A program made the translations under genes and the position numbers. Below are positions 58,817-64,000 of a stretch of DNA of 64,000 nucleotides, piece by piece. Position 1 is the stretch's first letter. Each line of letters starts with the position of its first letter. The notes under the pieces were generated by a model, which was given only the letters and a program-made list of their open reading frames with translations, was not told where the DNA came from and ran no database searches. Origin of the DNA: Luscinia megarhynchos (taxonomy: Eukaryota; Chordata; Aves; Passeriformes; Turdidae); the NCBI GenBank assembly GCA_034336665.1, contig JAPFBE010000002.1, forward strand, positions 74,031,405-74,095,404. Reading direction: 5' to 3'.

Positions 58817-60674
58817 AAATTATGTACTTTCAAAAATTTAGAGAGGAACAGACAAAATGGTACATGAAAGAAACACTATAGCTGGTTAACCTAATTCACA
58901 ATTCTTTTGAGGTGCAGCACAAGCCAAGGTTATATGGTTAGATCTATTTTCTTCCAAAGTGCTTACAGCAAAAGATAAAAGCAACAACAAAACCCCAAGG
59001 AAATCATACCTCTTATGATTATCTACCTAATTCTGGCAATCAGATAAAGCTTTAGGTGGGACAAGATATGTTTTTTTTTGTTTTGTTTATTTGGTGCTCT
59101 AAGTCATATCAGTTAGTTGTTTCTAATTTACATCAAGACCTAACGGATAAAAGAAGTTTCATTATGACAGTACTTTAAAGTATTAAAAAGTGTCCAGTTT
59201 TGTTGCTAAAATGCTCATTTCATTGTTCTGGTCAAACACACTCTGAAGCTTCCTGTCACCCAATCTGCTGACCTAGTGTGAAATATGACCTGATCATCTT
59301 CAATAGCCACCATGTAGATGTCAAAAATACAATCAGCCTCAGGGATAAAAAAACCCCATTATCATAGAAATTAAACCTTTCTGTTCTATAACATAACTGT
59401 GAGATTGCTTTATTAAAACCTGAAGTTTGTTTTTGTTGTTTTTTTTCCCTATTTTATGAATTGTGAAATATGTATTTATGAATTCTAGTAATTTCAGTCA
59501 TTTCAGAAGTAAGAAGAAAGGATGCTGAAAGGAAGCAATAAATTCCAAGGAATTAGTGGAGAAAACAGCAGAAAATAAAGATGAAAAAGAATGGGAGGTG
59601 GGCAGAGAAAGTACTGCACACAGGTTTTAGGTAGGGTCATGACAGCGCAATGGCAGAAAAAAGTGACTTATGAGGTAGTAGCAGGAAAAATCTGTGATAT
59701 TACCAGAACCAGGAAATGAAAAAATCAGTGAAATTTAAATGAGAGGTGGTGGGATGTCTGGTCTCCTCTCGGTCAGAAGATGTATCATGTAGTACAGCCA
59801 ATGTTTTGTCAAGCAGGAGTGCCTGGGTAATTGAGAATAATAACTGGCAGGAATTTGAGTGTCAGGAAATGAATTTTAAGGGAAGAACAGGATCTTAATT
59901 TGACTAATTTGATTGCCTGGACCTACTTCTTTCTCTGTTCTGTGGAACTAGAAAGTTCTTCCTGGAGAGGTAATTTATAAAACCACTTTGTGTCCCTTCC
60001 TACTTTGTGTAAATCAAAAGAAATTTAAAGTAAGAGTGATAGGGTGGGAGAATAGATCTGAGTCAGAACTAGAAGAATATGTCTTTGCAGGAGTATAATT
60101 ACATGTATTGGCTAGAAATTTGGAATTATTTGTTGTAGTGGCAGAACAAAGTTACATTGATCTGAGAGTTATGTAGCTCTCTGAAATATTCTTGGAGTTA
60201 AGAAATTCACAGAGCATTATATTTTTTTGTGTGATAAAAGCAATAAACTGAGCATCCTTTATGACACTTTGTCCAACCAGTGAACCAATGTAATGCAAAA
60301 GTACCAGTGAGTCCTGTCTGTATCTTTTTAATAAATTCAAGCAGGTTTATCCATGCAAAATGAATATCTAATAATAAAAAAATGGTTTTGTTAAAAGTTC
60401 AAGTAAGAAAAAGTCACATTTTTAGGAGGGTTTTATCAATTGTTTGGATCCGGGAACAAACCAATTACTTAAGAGCTTTATTTTTATTTTTACTTTTAAT
60501 AAACATATGTTGCTATTCCTGAAAGAAAACAATAGAAGAAAAAGCTGATTTGGTTTAAACAAAGCAAAGAAGCTTTCTGTGCATCTCTTCTTTATACTGT
60601 GTACATTTGCTTCAAGAGCCTGAAATCAGCATTGCTGACCTTTGCAAACTGGAGACAAAATCCCAGCTAAATTT

Positions 60675-60885
60675 ACAGAATCACAGAATCATCAAGATTG
60701 GAAGAGATTTTTGAGGTCATCTTGTTCAAAAGTCATCCTAGTTCTACCACAATCACTCAAACCACATCCCCAAGCACCACATCCAGACACCTCTTGAATG
60801 GTTCCAGAGATGTTGGTCCACCACTTCCCTGTGCAACTTATTCCAATGCCTGACCACTCCTACATTGAAGAAAAAGGAGAAGAGC
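60675..60885 (-). mobile_element. CR1 LINE 3'-end fragment, minus strand
   Basis: 'acagaatcacagaatcatca' is an inverted CR1 tail with two 8-bp units. It is followed by 'agattggaagagatttttga', 'gtcatcttgttcaaaagtca', 'cacatccagacacctcttga' and 'gtgcaacttattccaatgcc', then 'tgaccactcctacattgaag', the reverse complement of the CR1 3' end. About 210 bases remain. Confidence 0.9.
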
Positions 60886-63800
60886 CTGACAGCTCTGAAA
60901 TAGCCATGGAATGTGTTATTTGTACAGTGGGAATATACAGGGAGATAGAGATATTTGTATAATCCAGTGTTGGAAACTTTGCTCAGTCAAAAGGGGAATA
61001 CATCTGCATACTCTTTAGAATTTAGAAATCTAGCAAACCACTGAAACATACATAAATTCAATGGGTTCTTCATATTCACAGGCTCCCTGCACCATGTTGG
61101 ATTGTTAGCTTTCATGGTTTATTTTGTTACTTTTAATGACACTATTAATCATACTTTCTCATTTTCTTTCACTGCAAGGCTTTGACAAGAATTTTCTTTC
61201 ACCTTGAAAAAATGCCTGTTCTGAGGAGTTTCTTCTCAGCACTCTTGTACCCTCAGCACACCCTGCTGAGTGAAGGCAGCTTGTCTTCTGCACGGCACTT
61301 CTCTCTGAAAGATGGTTTCAGAACTGTGGGTTTGATCTCTCTCTTGGTAGTGAAAGATCATAAACAAATATGTCTTTCAAATTGTTTTTCCACTTGAAGT
61401 CTTTATGATTCCATCGAAGAGGAAACTGAGCTAGCTCAGTAAGCAATGGACCGTAAGGCAGTAAACTGATACATTGTTAATTTTTATTGCTGAAGTTTCT
61501 TCCTCCAACTCTGGTTCAAAATGCCATTCATACTTTATTATTATGATGATGATTTTTTTATGTTTGCCACGGCAAATCCCTCTGATACTCTACTTAATAT
61601 TTTTTTGTTGAGATGTGTTGGCTGTAGCAAGCAACAAGGCAGGGAGTGTAGTAATGTTTCTATCTGAAGGAATGGAGAACAAACAAGTTATAAATGGAGT
61701 TCATTACAAGAGGAACCTGCTCTAGAAAAGTCTTGGAAGAAAAGACTTAGATGCCTGATGAGGAAGGGTGTCAGGGTATGAAAGCAGTTTTTGTGATAGG
61801 TGCCCAATAGCCAGCTAAGGAAACATGTAAGATTTGTTGATCTCTTGTGTCCCAAAGCATTTTAGTGTGTTGTAGCTGTGGACTGAGACCCCACTGAGGG
61901 GGCCTTAGAGACTGAGCTCTGGAGGCAAAACTGCTCATTAGATGGCAGAGGTGGCTGCTCTGGTTCAAGCTGCAGGGATAATTTCTCTCTGCTTGTTCAG
62001 ATGCTTCTGCACTTTGTTTAATAGCATCCTGTAATTGCCATGTTTGTTTTCCAAGCCCTGATTTCTCATGTTTTTTGATTACCTAGCCAAACAAGACCCC
62101 AGTCTTGACTAGGCTCTGCCGTGATCCATCTGGCCAATATAAAATCCTGTTTAAAGGTTATTGAGGTATTGATTTTGCAAACTCTATTCACAATGTGGTT
62201 TGTTAAATAGCTCTGAATAGAAAAACACAATCTGCTTCACCAGATTGGGTTTTTGGTCCTTCAGGTCCATTATTCTGCTTCCAACAGTCTCTTTGTCTAA
62301 TGCAGAAGGGAGAGGAAAGACATACCATACCTTGCCAATAGTATGAGGGTTTCTATAAGGGGAAAATTCTGCTTTTAATGCTATGTCATCAGCTCTTGTC
62401 CATTATACACATTTTTCTTATCAGAAAAACATTGTTTTTTCCTGAAAATGATCATTTCCTTTCAAAGTCCAATGCAATACACTGTAATCCTTGCATAAAA
62501 AAATTCACTGGCCGTCAGCAAACTGCCTGGAGAAATCTTCTCTCTTTTCATTGAAAATTACTTATATGTAGTGTTCTACTTCCACAGATAATGTGGTACT
62601 TGAGGTTAACACAGATATTGTGGAAATCTAACCATCCTTTGAAGGTAAACTGTAATTCAGAGAGAACTCTGTTTATCTCTAAGGTTAGCTCAGATTGATT
62701 TGGTCCCTTTACTCTGATTTGGTCCCTGACTTGCAGACTTTGTTGTAAACTGGATAATATTCCTCAATGAAATTAGTGTATAAAGTAAAAATAGGCCCAT
62801 CTATGCTGCATTTTCTTGTGGAAGATTATTTTCAAACTTGTTCATCCAGGTAATCAACATTACAGTTTTTTAGGATTTGCAGTCCATAACCTTCCTACTT
62901 GGCCTGCCACCAGCAACAGATCTAATGAGAGAAAAGCAGAGATTTAACGTTTGAGTGCAGCAATGGTCATTGGAGTCTCACAGCTAGACCTTTAAAGGCC
63001 TTGGTCAGTCATTGCCTAACACTCAGGGCATTTATGGGCTCTGGCTACATTTCTGCCAGCACTGTTCCCTGGCAGCCTAAGGCACCAGTTTGTACCCTGG
63101 TGGCTTTATATTGGAGTTTACTAACTGTGTATCTGCTTTCTGTCTTGTTGGTGTGATAATCTGATAGTTTGCAGCGTGGCTTTTCAACCTAAGGAAGAAG
63201 GAAGTAAAGTTTTCCTTCCCTCATCCCATAGCCTTACACTTTAAGAAGCTGCATGGGATGCATGTCACAGACAAAATACTATTTGGTCTATGGAGACTTG
63301 GATATTCCAACAGCTGGGGTCCTCTGTCACATTCCTGGGTGAAAATATTGATAAACTGTGGACATCAGCCTTTTTTCCCCATCATGTAGGCTTCAAGTGC
63401 CTGACATGGGTCTGTAACATGTCAAAGGAACTCAGCTGAGAATATTACAAAGCTGAGTCTGAGGCACCCAAAATGAGTTCCTCTGTGTGGTTCAGGTTCT
63501 ATGTGTGTTTTGTCTTAAGCAGGAAACTTTTATTGTGGTCACAAAAATTTACACTGAGTGTACTTCATCTGACTTAAAAGGTTTACTTAGGTCATAAGAG
63601 AGCAGTAGGGTAGTATTGGGCCTTAAGACATCATTCAGCCTTGCTTACTTGTACATCTGAGGCTGGAAGACAAGGCAGTTCAAGTTCTGGTTTTTGTGTG
63701 ACTCATTTCCTTTTGGTCCCTGCTTATGATGCCAAATTGACTCTTTGCCTCTTTTTCTTTTATATAACCTCTGTATTCTTTACACATATATTTATAACTC

Positions 63801-64000
63801 TATTATTGTATTCTAGCCAGCTCCAGTATTTCTTACCCTACCCAATAGGCAGAAAGACATAACACATTCAAAAAAATTCCAATGGGGGGCCAAGGCTCCT
63901 ACCCCATCTCGGTTTTTCCTGGCAACCAAGGTTGAGACCAGCTCTTCGAGATGTGTTCTTATCAACAAAGTGTAGTTCTCATCTGAGGGGCAAAGATTTA
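60886..64000. other. Stretch with no recognised gene or repeat
   Basis: AT-rich sequence with short chance ORFs only. A direct repeat TGATTTGGTCCCT occurs at 62696-62708 and 62715-62727. The last 130 bases are slightly richer in G+C, but nothing in them is recognisable. Confidence 0.4.

Larger units (their letters stand above)
58064..60674. other. Stretch with a CR1 tail remnant and a small minisatellite, no gene
   Basis: AT-rich sequence containing the T-run at about 58362-58375, the CR1 tail at 58570-58610 and the 22-bp tandem repeat at 58763-58816. No coding region is supported. Confidence 0.4.

Noticed and set aside
1..64000. Search for tRNA or rRNA genes, CRISPR arrays, bacterial operons or organelle insertions
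   Set aside because: No cloverleaf boxes, regularly spaced repeats, ribosome-binding-site-led gene arrays or mitochondrial gene sequence were seen by eye. A covariance-model scan would be needed to exclude a divergent small RNA.

Overview
This window looks like bird nuclear DNA, probably from a songbird or near relative. The main evidence is interspersed repeats. At least eight pieces of CR1, the dominant LINE of birds and reptiles, are present, several ending in the diagnostic 8-bp tail repeat (ATTCTATG or its variants). There are also solo long terminal repeats of types that I associate with passerine endogenous retroviruses. The base composition is AT-rich, CpG is rare outside the first 600 bases, and there are no dense long ORFs. 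No bacterial, plasmid, phage, CRISPR or organelle gene organisation is visible.

Layout. Bases 1-580 are CpG-rich, carry a TATAAA box at 77-82, and look like the edge of a vertebrate promoter or CpG island. A plausible first coding exon follows at 1392-1515 (ATG at 1447 in good Kozak context, GTGAGT donor). Inverted CR1 pieces lie head to head at 4.09-5.0 kb. From 5.0 to 17.3 kb I recognise no transposon. CR1 pieces follow at 17.3-17.9, 21.9, 39.7-40.7, 42.9-43.5, 58.6 and 60.7 kb. At 28.67-29.93 kb a minus-strand solo LTR has been split by a plus-strand LTR from a different family, with a 5-bp duplication at the joints. At 57.0-58.06 kb two plus-strand LTRs lie side by side. The rest is ordinary AT-rich intron-like or intergenic sequence with short tandem repeats and T-tracts.

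Coding content. No complete protein-coding gene can be supported. Six short plus-strand segments have splice-like borders and an open frame, and are offered only as exon candidates: 1392-1515, 2709-2752, 12545-12590, 27925-27980, 47955-48032 and 53737-53872. Those at 2709, 27925 and 53737 have compatible intron phases, which would fit one long plus-strand gene starting near the CpG island. Splice-bounded open segments this short also occur by chance in 64 kb, and I do not recognise any of the translations. Most longer ORFs are chance ORFs or CR1 fossils, and several begin only at GTG or TTG.

I did not find a convincing undescribed system. The items most worth checking are the nested LTR, a near-perfect 25-bp inverted repeat at 51185-51244 built around two opposed TAATTGG motifs, and the candidate exon chain.
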